In this document: positions 6,082-13,170 of the stretch, piece by piece | Numbering within the stretch: the first letter of the stretch is position 1 | Layout: each line of letters begins with the position of its first letter | Assembly (NCBI GenBank): GCA_025350425.1 | Contig: JANXXW010000188.1 | Span: forward strand, 1-15,449 | Source: Rhodospirillales bacterium | GTDB taxonomy: Bacteria; Pseudomonadota; Alphaproteobacteria; Acetobacterales; Acetobacteraceae | DNA: 15,449 bases | Reading direction: 5' to 3' | Notes under the pieces: model-generated | What the model saw: the letters and a program-made list of their open reading frames with translations, nothing else | Databases searched by the model: none | What the model was told of the DNA's origin: nothing | Made by a program: the position numbers and the translations under genes

Positions 6082-8853
6082 ATGACCGAAGCCCGCGACT
6101 ACCGCGATACCGTCTTCCTGCCGACCACCGATTTCCCCATGCGCGGCGACCTTCCGAAGAAGGAGCCGGCGATCCTGGCGAAGTGGACAGACCAGGACAT
6201 CTGGGGCCGCCTGCGCGCCAAGGCACCCGGGCGCACGCCGTTCATCCTGCACGATGGGCCGCCGTATGCGAACGGGCATCTGCATATCGGCACGGCGCTC
6301 AACAAGATCATGAAGGACTTCGTCAACCGCGCCCAGCAGATGGCCGGGCACGATGCGCCCTATATTCCGGGTTGGGATTGCCACGGGCTGCCGATCGAGT
6401 GGCAGATCGAGGAGGCCTACCGCAAGGCCGGCCGCGACAAGGATCAGATTCCGGTCCTGCAGTTCCGCGCCGAATGCCGTGCCCACGCCGCCAAGTGGAT
6501 GGGCATCCAGGAGGAGGAGTTCCGCCGCCTCGGCGTGCAGGGCGACTGGGCGCACCGCTACGCCACCATGGACAAAACCTCCGAGGCCGCCATCGCCGGC
6601 GAGATCGGGCGGTTCCTGATGAACGGAGCGCTGTATCGCGGCCTTCGTCCGGTCATGTGGAGCCCGGTCGAGAAGACAGCTCTCGCGGAAGCCGAGATCG
6701 AGTACTACGACCATGTCAGCCCCACGATCACGGTGGGCTACCCGATCACGGCAGCGCCGGAGCGGGACCTCGTCGGCGCCAGTCTGGTGATCTGGACCAC
6801 GACGCCGTGGACCATGCCGGGCAGCCGTGCCATCGCCGCCGGGGCCGAGATCGACTACGCTCTTGTCCGCATCGATAGCGTGTCCGAGGGCTCGTTCGCC
6901 CGGCCGCACGCGCGGGTGGTGGTGGCGCTGGCCTTGCTGCCGCAGTTCTGCGAGTCCGCCGGGATCGCCACGCATCACACGCTTCGCACGATGCCGGGCT
7001 CGGCGCTGGCCGGCACCATTGCGGCTCATCCATTGCGCGGGCGCGGCTACGAGTTCGACGTGCCGCTGCTGCTGGGTGATTTCGTCACCACCGAGCAGGG
7101 TACCGGCCTGGTTCACATGGCGCCCGGCCACGGCGAGGACGATTTCTATCTGTGCCAGGCCAACGGCATCGGGGTGCCGGAAACCGTGCAGGGCGACGGC
7201 ACCTATTTCGCCCATGTGCCGCTGTTTCCTGGCGTGCATGTCTACAAGGCGGCCGATCCCGTCTGCGCGGCCCTGATCGAAGCCGGCAATCTGCTGGCGC
7301 GTGGCACCCTCACGCATTCCTACCCCCATTCCTGGCGCTCGAAGGCCCCGGTAATCTACCGCGCCACGCCGCAATGGTTCATCCGCATGGACGGGCCGGA
7401 TCAGATCCGCGCCCGCGCCCTGCAAGCCATCGCCGAGACGCGGTTCATCCCCGAGAAAGGCCGCAACCGTATCGGCAGCATGGTCGCCGGGCGGCCAGAT
7501 TGGTGCATCAGCCGCCAACGCGCCTGGGGCGTGCCGATCCCGGTGTTCGTCGATCGCGCCACGGGCGAGGCGGTGCGCGATCAGGCAGTGATCGACCGGG
7601 TCGTCGCCGCGTTCAACGAGGAAGGGGCCGATGCCTGGTATTCCTCGCCGCCCGCACGCTTTCTCGGCGAAGGCCGCGATCCCGATGCCTACGAACAGGT
7701 CATGGACATCGTCGACGTCTGGTTCGAGAGCGGTTCCACCCATGCCTTCGTGTTGGAGGCGAGGGGGCTTCCCTGGCCCGCCGACCTGTATCTCGAAGGC
7801 TCCGACCAGCATCGGGGCTGGTTTCACTCCTCGTTGCTGGAGGCCGTCGGCAGCCGTGGCCGCGCGCCGTTCAAGGCGGTGCTGACGCATGGCTTCGTAC
7901 TCGACGAGCAGGGCCGCAAGATGAGCAAGTCGCTCGGCAACGTCACCGCCCCGCAGGAGGTCAGCACCCAATACGGCGCCGATATCCTGCGCCTGTGGGT
8001 GATGTCGTCCGATACCAGCGAAGATCTGCGCATCGGCAAGGAAATCCTGAAGCAGCAGGCTGAACTATACCGCCGCCTTCGCAACACGTTGCGCTGGCTG
8101 CTGGGCAGCCTGGCCGGCTGGGAGGACAGCGAGCGCGTCGATCACTCCGACCTGCCAGAGTTAGAGCGCTGGGTGCTGCACCGGCTGTCGCAGCTGGACG
8201 CGCTGATCCGCCGCGCGGTGGAAAGCCACGACTGGACCGGCGTGTATCCGGCGATCCATAATTTCTGCTCGACCGATCTCTCGGCGTTCTACTTCGATGT
8301 CCGCAAGGACGCGGTGTATTGCGACCGGCCCGACAGCCTGAAGCGCCGCGCCGCGCGCACGGTGCTGGACCAGTTGCACCGCTGCCTCACGACGTGGCTC
8401 GCCCCGGTGCTGGTGTTCACCGCCGACGAGGCCTGGAGTGCCCGCATGGGCGCCGACGCGAGTGTCCACCTGCAGGATTTCCCCGCCATCCCCGCCGAAT
8501 GGCGCGATGACGCGCTATCGGAGAAATGGGAGCGGGTGAGGGAGGTCCGCCGCGCGGCCACCATCACGCTGGAGGCGATGCGCAAGGAAGGCCAGATCGG
8601 CTCCTCGCTCCAGGCGACGGTCACGCTGGGCACGGATCTGTTGACGGCGGAGGAGTGGGCGGATGTGCTGATCGTGCCCAACGTCACCCTAGGCGATGCA
8701 CCCGCACCCGCCGCTGTGCTCGCGCCCGGCACCAAATGCGCCCGCTGTTGGAAGGTGCTGCCGGAAGTGGGCGAGAACGCCCTCCATCCCGCGCTTTGCC
8801 GCCGCTGCTGCGACGCGGTGGAGGCCATGCCGGCGCGGAGCGAGGCCGCCTGA
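6082..8853 (+). CDS. ileS: Isoleucyl-tRNA synthetase
   Basis: IleRS is the cytosolic class I aminoacyl-tRNA synthetase that charges tRNA-Ile and edits misactivated valine. The 923-aa protein shows the HIGH signature as HLHIG at residues 66-70 (after GPPYANG) and KMSKS at 613-617. Between them lies the CP1 editing domain, with TTTPWTMP and GTGLVHMAPGHGEDD. The C-terminal zinc finger has Cys886/Cys889 (KCARCW) and Cys906/Cys909, the bacterial short-type IleRS arrangement. ATG 6082 begins MTEARDYRDTVFLP, the usual N-terminus, whereas the open frame upstream to 5758 has no family similarity. The TGA overlaps the lspA ATG, so the two are probably translationally coupled. Confidence 0.98.
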   Translation: MTEARDYRDTVFLPTTDFPMRGDLPKKEPAILAKWTDQDIWGRLRAKAPGRTPFILHDGPPYANGHLHIGTALNKIMKDFVNRAQQMAGHDAPYIPGWDCHGLPIEWQIEEAYRKAGRDKDQIPVLQFRAECRAHAAKWMGIQEEEFRRLGVQGDWAHRYATMDKTSEAAIAGEIGRFLMNGALYRGLRPVMWSPVEKTALAEAEIEYYDHVSPTITVGYPITAAPERDLVGASLVIWTTTPWTMPGSRAIAAGAEIDYALVRIDSVSEGSFARPHARVVVALALLPQFCESAGIATHHTLRTMPGSALAGTIAAHPLRGRGYEFDVPLLLGDFVTTEQGTGLVHMAPGHGEDDFYLCQANGIGVPETVQGDGTYFAHVPLFPGVHVYKAADPVCAALIEAGNLLARGTLTHSYPHSWRSKAPVIYRATPQWFIRMDGPDQIRARALQAIAETRFIPEKGRNRIGSMVAGRPDWCISRQRAWGVPIPVFVDRATGEAVRDQAVIDRVVAAFNEEGADAWYSSPPARFLGEGRDPDAYEQVMDIVDVWFESGSTHAFVLEARGLPWPADLYLEGSDQHRGWFHSSLLEAVGSRGRAPFKAVLTHGFVLDEQGRKMSKSLGNVTAPQEVSTQYGADILRLWVMSSDTSEDLRIGKEILKQQAELYRRLRNTLRWLLGSLAGWEDSERVDHSDLPELERWVLHRLSQLDALIRRAVESHDWTGVYPAIHNFCSTDLSAFYFDVRKDAVYCDRPDSLKRRAARTVLDQLHRCLTTWLAPVLVFTADEAWSARMGADASVHLQDFPAIPAEWRDDALSEKWERVREVRRAATITLEAMRKEGQIGSSLQATVTLGTDLLTAEEWADVLIVPNVTLGDAPAPAAVLAPGTKCARCWKVLPEVGENALHPALCRRCCDAVEAMPARSEAA

Positions 8854-9371
8854 TGTCCCGCAACCGGCTCACGTCGCTGGGGCTGGTCTTCGCCATCGCC
8901 ATCCTGGTGGCGGACCAGGCGAGCAAGCAGTGGATCTTGTTCTCGCTCGACCTGCCGAGTCTCGGCTCGGTCCAGGTGCTGCCGATGCTCAACTTCACCA
9001 TGGTGTGGAATCGCGGCGTCACCTTCGGTCTGCTGACCAATTTCGGTGGCAGCGTCTGGGTGCTGGCTGGGGTGGCGTTGGCGATCGTGTTGGCACTCGG
9101 CGTATGGTTGCACCGGGCCGAGCGCCCGCTGGTGGCCGCCGCCCTTGGCGCCATCGCCGGTGGCGCCATCGGCAACGTCATCGACCGTTTCCGCTGGGGC
9201 GCCGTGGTCGATTTCCTCCATTTCCACGTCGCCGGCTGGTCATGGTATGTGTTTAACGTGGCGGACGCGGCGATCGTCTGTGGTGTGGCGGCTTTGATAC
9301 TGGACTCGGTATTGCCGCACCGCGCACCTGACGCGCATGAGCGCCTTGCAGGGGCCGGAGAGCCTCGTTAA
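8853..9371 (+). CDS. lspA: Lipoprotein signal peptidase (signal peptidase II)
   Basis: LspA is the inner-membrane aspartyl protease that cleaves prolipoprotein signal peptides just before the lipid-modified cysteine. The 172-aa protein has four predicted membrane helices (about 9-27, 66-86, 94-109 and 133-150). Catalytic Asp120 lies in VVDFLHF after GNVIDR (107-112), and Asp138 in FNVADAAI. The N-terminal DQASK (21-25) and the VWNRGVTFG block (51-59) are also family motifs. Its ATG overlaps the ileS stop by one base (TGATG). The next gene encodes a lipoprotein, a plausible substrate. Confidence 0.97.
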   Translation: MSRNRLTSLGLVFAIAILVADQASKQWILFSLDLPSLGSVQVLPMLNFTMVWNRGVTFGLLTNFGGSVWVLAGVALAIVLALGVWLHRAERPLVAAALGAIAGGAIGNVIDRFRWGAVVDFLHFHVAGWSWYVFNVADAAIVCGVAALILDSVLPHRAPDAHERLAGAGEPR

Positions 9372-9385
9372 ACGGAGGTCCAACC

Positions 9386-9958
9386 ATGTCAAACTCGCAT
9401 CGCATCAAATTTTCGCTGATCGCCGGCTTGGCCGTGCTGGGTCTGTCCGCCTGCAAGGGCGAGGACATCACCCGCACCTTCGGCCTGGTGCGGGACGCGC
9501 CCGACGAGTTCCAGGTCACTACCCGCGCGCCGCTCTCGATGCCGCCCGATTTCACGCTCCGGGCGCCCCGCCCCGGCGCTGAACGGCCCCAGGAGGAATC
9601 GGCCCGCGACGCCGCCGAGGCGACCCTCGCGCCGCAGACGGCCCTGCGCTCGGGTGGCGGCGACATGACCGCTGGCCAAAGCGCGCTTGTCGCCTCCGCC
9701 GGCCCGGCGGTTCCCAACGACATCCGCCGGCGCATCAACACCGAAGCCACGTCCGCTTCCAACCGCTCGATCACCGACCGCCTGATGTTCTGGAAGACGG
9801 CCGAGCCCCCCGGCACCGTGATAGACCCGACGCGCGAAGCGCAGCGCCTGCGTCAGAACGCGGCGCTGGGCCAAAGCCTGCAACAGGGTGACACCCCCAT
9901 CATCCAGCGCAAGACCAATGGCGGGGCGCTGGGCGGCCTGTTGGACAACATCTTCTAA
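9386..9958 (+). CDS. DUF3035-type outer-membrane or periplasmic lipoprotein
   Basis: The 190-aa protein begins with a basic N-terminus, a hydrophobic stretch (about residues 9-20) and the lipobox L-S-A-C with Cys23, so it should be lipidated and cleaved by LspA. The mature region contains APDEFQVTTRAPLSMPPDF (about 38-56), the hallmark of DUF3035 proteins of alphaproteobacteria, whose function is unknown. The rest is rich in A, R, P and Q and probably extended. A strong GGAGG (9374-9378) lies 7 nt before ATG 9386, so the gene has its own ribosome loading 14 bp after lspA. The neighbourhood lspA-DUF3035 recurs in this class and supports the call. No SPase I site or other domain is evident. Confidence 0.85.
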   Translation: MSNSHRIKFSLIAGLAVLGLSACKGEDITRTFGLVRDAPDEFQVTTRAPLSMPPDFTLRAPRPGAERPQEESARDAAEATLAPQTALRSGGGDMTAGQSALVASAGPAVPNDIRRRINTEATSASNRSITDRLMFWKTAEPPGTVIDPTREAQRLRQNAALGQSLQQGDTPIIQRKTNGGALGGLLDNIF

Positions 9959-9991
9959 CCCTTCTTCTTTCCTGCGGCGTAGCATCCACCG

Positions 9992-11740
9992 ATGCCTCCC
10001 GAGTCGCACCCGCCACCGCCGGTATCCCGCCGCATCCGGATGCTGTCGGAGGGTACTATCAATCGCATCGCCGCCGGCGAGGTCATCGAGCGTCCGGCCG
10101 CCGTCGTGCGTGAATTGGTGGAAAATGCGCTGGATGCTGGCGCGCACCGCATTGCCATATCGGTCCAGGGCGGCGGCATCACCCGTATCGAGGTGATCGA
10201 TGACGGATGTGGCATGGAGGCCCCCGATCTCGCTCTCGCGGTCCAGCGCCACGCCACCTCCAAGCTGGCCGATGACGACCTCGTTCGCATCGAGACCCTC
10301 GGCTTCCGTGGCGAGGCCCTTCCCAGCATCGGCGCCGCCGCACGGTTGAGCATCACCTCCCGCACGCCCCATGCCCCCCATGCCGCCACCATCCGGGTCG
10401 AAGGGGGCCATGTCGGCGATGCCGCGCCGTCAGCCGGGGCGCCGGGCACCCGCGTGGTGGTCGAGGATCTGTTCTTCGCGACCCCCGCCCGCCGCAAGTT
10501 CCTGAAGACTCCGCGCGCGGAAGCCGACGCGGTCGAGGTCGCTGTCCGCCGCCTGGCCTTGGCGGCGCCCCATGTCGCCTTCCGCCACGAGACCGACGGC
10601 CGCCTCGTGTTCGAGTTGCCAGCCCAGGATCGCGCCACCCGCGTCGCCACCCTGCTCGGGCCCGACGCCGCCGCCGTGCTGCGCCCGGTCGATGGCGCGC
10701 GCGGCCAACTGGTGCTGACCGGTTTCGCCTGCCTGCCCACCGTCTCGCGCGTGACCGTCGCGGCGCAGACCCTGATTGTGAATGGCCGCCCCGTTGCTGA
10801 CCCAGTGCTGCGGACGGCGGTGCGCGTCGCGTATCGCGACGTGATCGCCTTTGGCCGCCACGGCATCGTCGTCCTCTATCTCAACCTGCCACCCGACGAA
10901 CTGGACGTGAACGTCCATCCCGCCAAGGCCGAGGTGCGCTTCCACGACCCAGCCGAGATCCGCGCCCTGGTCATCGGCAGCCTGGGCCGCGCCCTGTCCG
11001 GCGGGGCCGCCCAGGCCGCCCCGCTCTCGTTTGCCCGCCGCCCGCCGCTTCAACTGATCCGACCCGCCGAGCGCTCGATGGGCTTCTCCGAACCGGCCCT
11101 TGCCCTCCCCATCCCGCCCTCCGCCCGCCAGGCTCCACCGCCCCCAAGCCCCTCCGGATTTCCACTCGGAGCCCCGGTCGCCCAGGTACTCGACACCTAC
11201 GTCATCGCAGTCGCCGCCGATGGTAGCCTCGTGTTGGTGGACCAGCACGCCGCCCATGAGCGCCTCACCCACGAGGCCCTCCGCGCGCAGTTGCTGGACG
11301 GCGGAGTGCGCGCCCAGCCGCTCCTGCTGCCCTCCGTCGTGGACCTCCCGCACGCCGACGCCGCGCGCCTTGCCCATCACGCAACCGCACTCGCCCGCCT
11401 CGGCCTTGAACTCGAACCCTTCGGCCCCGGCGCCATCCTGGTCCGGGCGCTCCCCGCCCTGCTCGGAGCGCCCGATCCGGCGCCGCTTTTACGCGACCTT
11501 GCGGAGGAACTTGCCGAACATGACGAGAGCACCGCGCTGGAAGCCCGCCTCGATGCCGCAATCGCCCGGCTCGCCTGCCATGGCAGCGTGCGCGCGGGCC
11601 GAAAACTCGGTGTGGCCGAAATGGACGCCCTGCTGCGCCAGATGGAAGCCACCCCACGCGCCGCCACATGCAGCCACGGCCGCCCCACCTTCCTGAAATT
11701 CAGCCGTGCGGAGATCGAGCGCTTGTTCGGGCGACGGTAA
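9992..11740 (+). CDS. mutL: DNA mismatch repair protein MutL (endonuclease type)
   Basis: MutL links mismatch recognition by MutS to strand incision. The 582-aa protein has the GHKL ATPase motifs ELVENALDAGA (41-51), DDGCGM (70-75) and TLGFRGEAL (102-110) in the N-terminal domain. A proline-rich linker covers about 330-395, and the C-terminal dimerisation domain follows. The endonuclease metal motif D-Q-H-A-x-x-E-x-x-x-x-E is intact at 417-428, and CSHGRP at 560-565 is the second conserved block (usually C-P-H-G-R-P). It should therefore nick DNA itself, as expected for a MutH-less lineage. ATG 9992 keeps the residues before NRIAAGEV; ATG 10040 is a shorter in-frame option. The last 160 bp of its domain-encoding sequence are duplicated downstream at 12894-13053. 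Confidence 0.97.
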   Translation: MPPESHPPPPVSRRIRMLSEGTINRIAAGEVIERPAAVVRELVENALDAGAHRIAISVQGGGITRIEVIDDGCGMEAPDLALAVQRHATSKLADDDLVRIETLGFRGEALPSIGAAARLSITSRTPHAPHAATIRVEGGHVGDAAPSAGAPGTRVVVEDLFFATPARRKFLKTPRAEADAVEVAVRRLALAAPHVAFRHETDGRLVFELPAQDRATRVATLLGPDAAAVLRPVDGARGQLVLTGFACLPTVSRVTVAAQTLIVNGRPVADPVLRTAVRVAYRDVIAFGRHGIVVLYLNLPPDELDVNVHPAKAEVRFHDPAEIRALVIGSLGRALSGGAAQAAPLSFARRPPLQLIRPAERSMGFSEPALALPIPPSARQAPPPPSPSGFPLGAPVAQVLDTYVIAVAADGSLVLVDQHAAHERLTHEALRAQLLDGGVRAQPLLLPSVVDLPHADAARLAHHATALARLGLELEPFGPGAILVRALPALLGAPDPAPLLRDLAEELAEHDESTALEARLDAAIARLACHGSVRAGRKLGVAEMDALLRQMEATPRAATCSHGRPTFLKFSRAEIERLFGRR

Positions 11741-11844
11741 CAGGGTCGGCAGGAGCCGCCGCAGTTGTCTCCACCATTCGCCATGAGTTGGCGAGGTATC
11801 GTTCCGGATGCTCCGGCCAGATAAAGCTTCAGGACGGATAACGT

Positions 11845-11850
11845 TATAAT
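11845..11850 (+). promoter_or_regulatory. Candidate -10 element upstream of X1
   Basis: A consensus TATAAT sits in an AT-rich stretch 82 bp before ATG 11933. No good -35 hexamer is seen at the usual spacing (TAAAGC at 11822-11827 is poor), so an activator may be needed. The same element is kept in front of X2. It would give a leader of about 75 nt. Confidence 0.45.
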
Positions 11851-11932
11851 TTTTGTAGTGTAACAGTCTCCGACTCGTTAGTGTGTTCGGCTAGAAGCGG
11901 CTGATATGGCCAAGCTTTTTCGGGGATGACAC

Positions 11933-12760
11933 ATGCCAAGCCAAACGATCAGCACGGCCGCGACAGCGGGCGATCTCGACAAGGCTTATGCCAGCGCGCT
12001 CAAGGCGCTCTCGACATTTGGCTTCAAGATGACGACGAAGAAGCCCGACGCGGCCAAGCTCGGGCCGTTCATGATCAAGGGCAAGAAGGCCGAGTTCAAG
12101 CTCAGCGGCACCGCGACATCGATAAAGTTTACGGTCGAATGCGAGAATGCCGTAAACACGCTGGGCATATGCGATCTCGCGGCGGAGAAGAATGTAGACT
12201 TACGCATCGCCCAACTGAAAAATTTGGTTGCCTCCAAACTGCTTAGCAAGGCCGATGGGGACAAGGCGATCAAGGATTTGCAGCCCGACCCGAAGGTCGT
12301 GGCGGACATCGCGCGCGACGAAGCGGCGGCGCAAAAGCAATTGAGCGATGCGGACAAGTTGACCAAACTCTATGCCGCCATGACCACCTACGACGTTGTC
12401 GCGAAATTTCCGTCCGTGATGGCCGAACTCGAAGCCTCCGCGGCGAAGGAGTATACGACGGAAAACTTTGATTTCATCAAGGCCGTCGCGGCGAAGAAGA
12501 AGCGTGAAATCATCATCGCTGAATTCATCGGCGAAACGGCCCCCCGGCAGATCAATATTAAAAACGCGGAAGCGGATGCCATCAAAAAGGGCGGCGACTT
12601 CACCGTAGCGATAGCCGAGATCAAGGCGCTGATTGCAGGTGACACGCTCACGCGGATGAAAGGCGATAAGAACAGTGAGATCGGAAAATTGAGAGCCGCG
12701 GCGTCCAAGCGTCTCACGGACCTCGCGTCGTTGAAGGTCAAGCTCGGTATCCGGCCCTGA
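11933..12760 (+). CDS. X1: protein with a C-terminal RGS-like domain, first tandem copy
   Basis: The 275-aa, lysine- and alanine-rich protein has no signal peptide or membrane segment. Residues about 147-245 read as an RGS (regulator of G-protein signalling) domain. The line-up is TTENFDFIKAV (175-185) with RGS helix 4, AEFIGETAPRQINI (196-209) with the F-I-x-x-x-A-x-x-x-V-N segment, and DFTVAIAEIKALIAGDTLTR (222-241) with the helix 7-8 region. RGS4 contact residues Asn88, Asn128, Leu159, Asp163, Ser164 and Arg167 correspond to Asn178, Asn208, Leu233, Asp237, Thr238 and Arg241. The inter-helix loops are shorter than in RGS4. The N-terminal half (1-120) is unrecognised, and the C-terminus (249-271) is an amphipathic helix. 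GGGGA at 11922-11926 supports ATG 11933. Whether it acts on any GTPase is unknown; the RGS call is by motif inspection only. Confidence 0.7.
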   Translation: MPSQTISTAATAGDLDKAYASALKALSTFGFKMTTKKPDAAKLGPFMIKGKKAEFKLSGTATSIKFTVECENAVNTLGICDLAAEKNVDLRIAQLKNLVASKLLSKADGDKAIKDLQPDPKVVADIARDEAAAQKQLSDADKLTKLYAAMTTYDVVAKFPSVMAELEASAAKEYTTENFDFIKAVAAKKKREIIIAEFIGETAPRQINIKNAEADAIKKGGDFTVAIAEIKALIAGDTLTRMKGDKNSEIGKLRAAASKRLTDLASLKVKLGIRP

Positions 12761-12799
12761 CGCCTCGGGCGTGACCAGGCATGGGGCGCTTTCCCCGAG

Positions 12800-12834
12800 G
12801 CCGTGGGGTGCAAGCAGGTATGTCACCCCACGGC
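12800..12834 (+). terminator. Hairpin after X1
   Basis: GCCGTGGGGTG (12800-12810) pairs perfectly with CACCCCACGGC (12824-12834) around a 13-nt loop, 40 bp after the X1 stop. There is no T-run. The same hairpin, with one arm mismatch, follows X2. It is a likely transcript end or RNA-stability structure. Confidence 0.5.
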
Positions 12835-12860
12835 GCTGACCTTCGGCATCAATGCGAACC

Positions 12861-12896
12861 ACCACGTGCCCGAACAATGCGTCCTCGATCGGGGCC
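12861..12896 (-). pseudogene. 36-bp scrap of the substrate-binding-protein gene
   Basis: This segment matches 14278-14313, inside the minus-strand substrate-binding-protein pseudogene, at 34 of 36 bases. It follows CATCAATGCGAACC (12847-12860) directly. In the second unit that sequence (14091-14104) is separated by 173 bp from its imperfect direct repeat CATCAACGCGTACC (14264-14277). The scrap is therefore what is left of a duplicated gene end after a deletion between the short repeats. Confidence 0.85.
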
Positions 12897-13053
12897 TCGA
12901 TGCCGCAATCGCCCGGCTCGCCTGCCATGGCAGCGTGCGCGCGGGCCGAAAACTCGGCGTGGCCGAAATGGACGCCCTGCTGCGCCAGATGGAAGCCACC
13001 CCACGCGCCGCCACATGCAGCCACGGCCGCCCCACCTTCCTAAAATTCAGCCG
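12894..13053 (+). pseudogene. Duplicated mutL 3' fragment
   Basis: This 160-bp segment matches mutL 11547-11706 with two differences, both at synonymous third positions (GGT/GGC and CTG/CTA). It carries the region coding for CSHGRP but lacks the last 11 codons of mutL and its stop. It can be read in one open frame from GTG 12803 to 13087 as a 94-aa peptide, but that frame joins the hairpin region, the substrate-binding-protein scrap and the mutL tail, so I do not regard it as a gene. It is non-functional debris that marks the duplication joint. Confidence 0.93.
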
Positions 13054-13082
13054 GCCAGATAAAGCTTCAGGACGGATAACGT

Positions 13083-13088
13083 TATAAT
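13083..13088 (+). promoter_or_regulatory. Candidate -10 element upstream of X2
   Basis: TATAAT lies at the same distance from ATG 13171 as in the X1 copy. The first part of the leader (to about 13118) is almost identical between copies, while the 50 bp nearest the start codon carry about eight differences. Expression of both copies from similar promoters is likely, with possible differences at the translation level (GGGGA versus GGGAA). Confidence 0.45.
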
Positions 13089-13170
13089 TTTTGTGGTGTA
13101 ACAGTCTCCGACTCGTTAGGGTATCTAGCTATAAGCGGCTGATACGGCCAAGCTTTTTCGGGAATGACAC

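Larger units (their letters stand above)
11547..12896 (+). repeat. Tandem duplication, unit A (mutL 3' end, X1, substrate-binding-protein scrap)
   Basis: Unit A runs from GCC 11547 inside mutL, through the leader and RGS-like gene X1, to a 36-bp scrap of the downstream substrate-binding-protein gene, ending at GCC 12894-12896. Compared with unit B it keeps 109 bp after mutL (11707-11815) that B lacks, and it lacks 173 bp of the substrate-binding-protein gene end (14105-14277) that B keeps. Confidence 0.9.

Noticed and set aside
5995..7971. Minus-strand open frame of 658 codons opposite ileS
   Set aside because: It is an antisense shadow of the ileS codons; the composition is typical of reversed high-GC coding sequence.
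12803..13087. 94-aa open frame between X1 and X2
   Set aside because: It is a chance frame across the hairpin region, a substrate-binding-protein scrap and the mutL fragment. It is duplication debris, not a gene.
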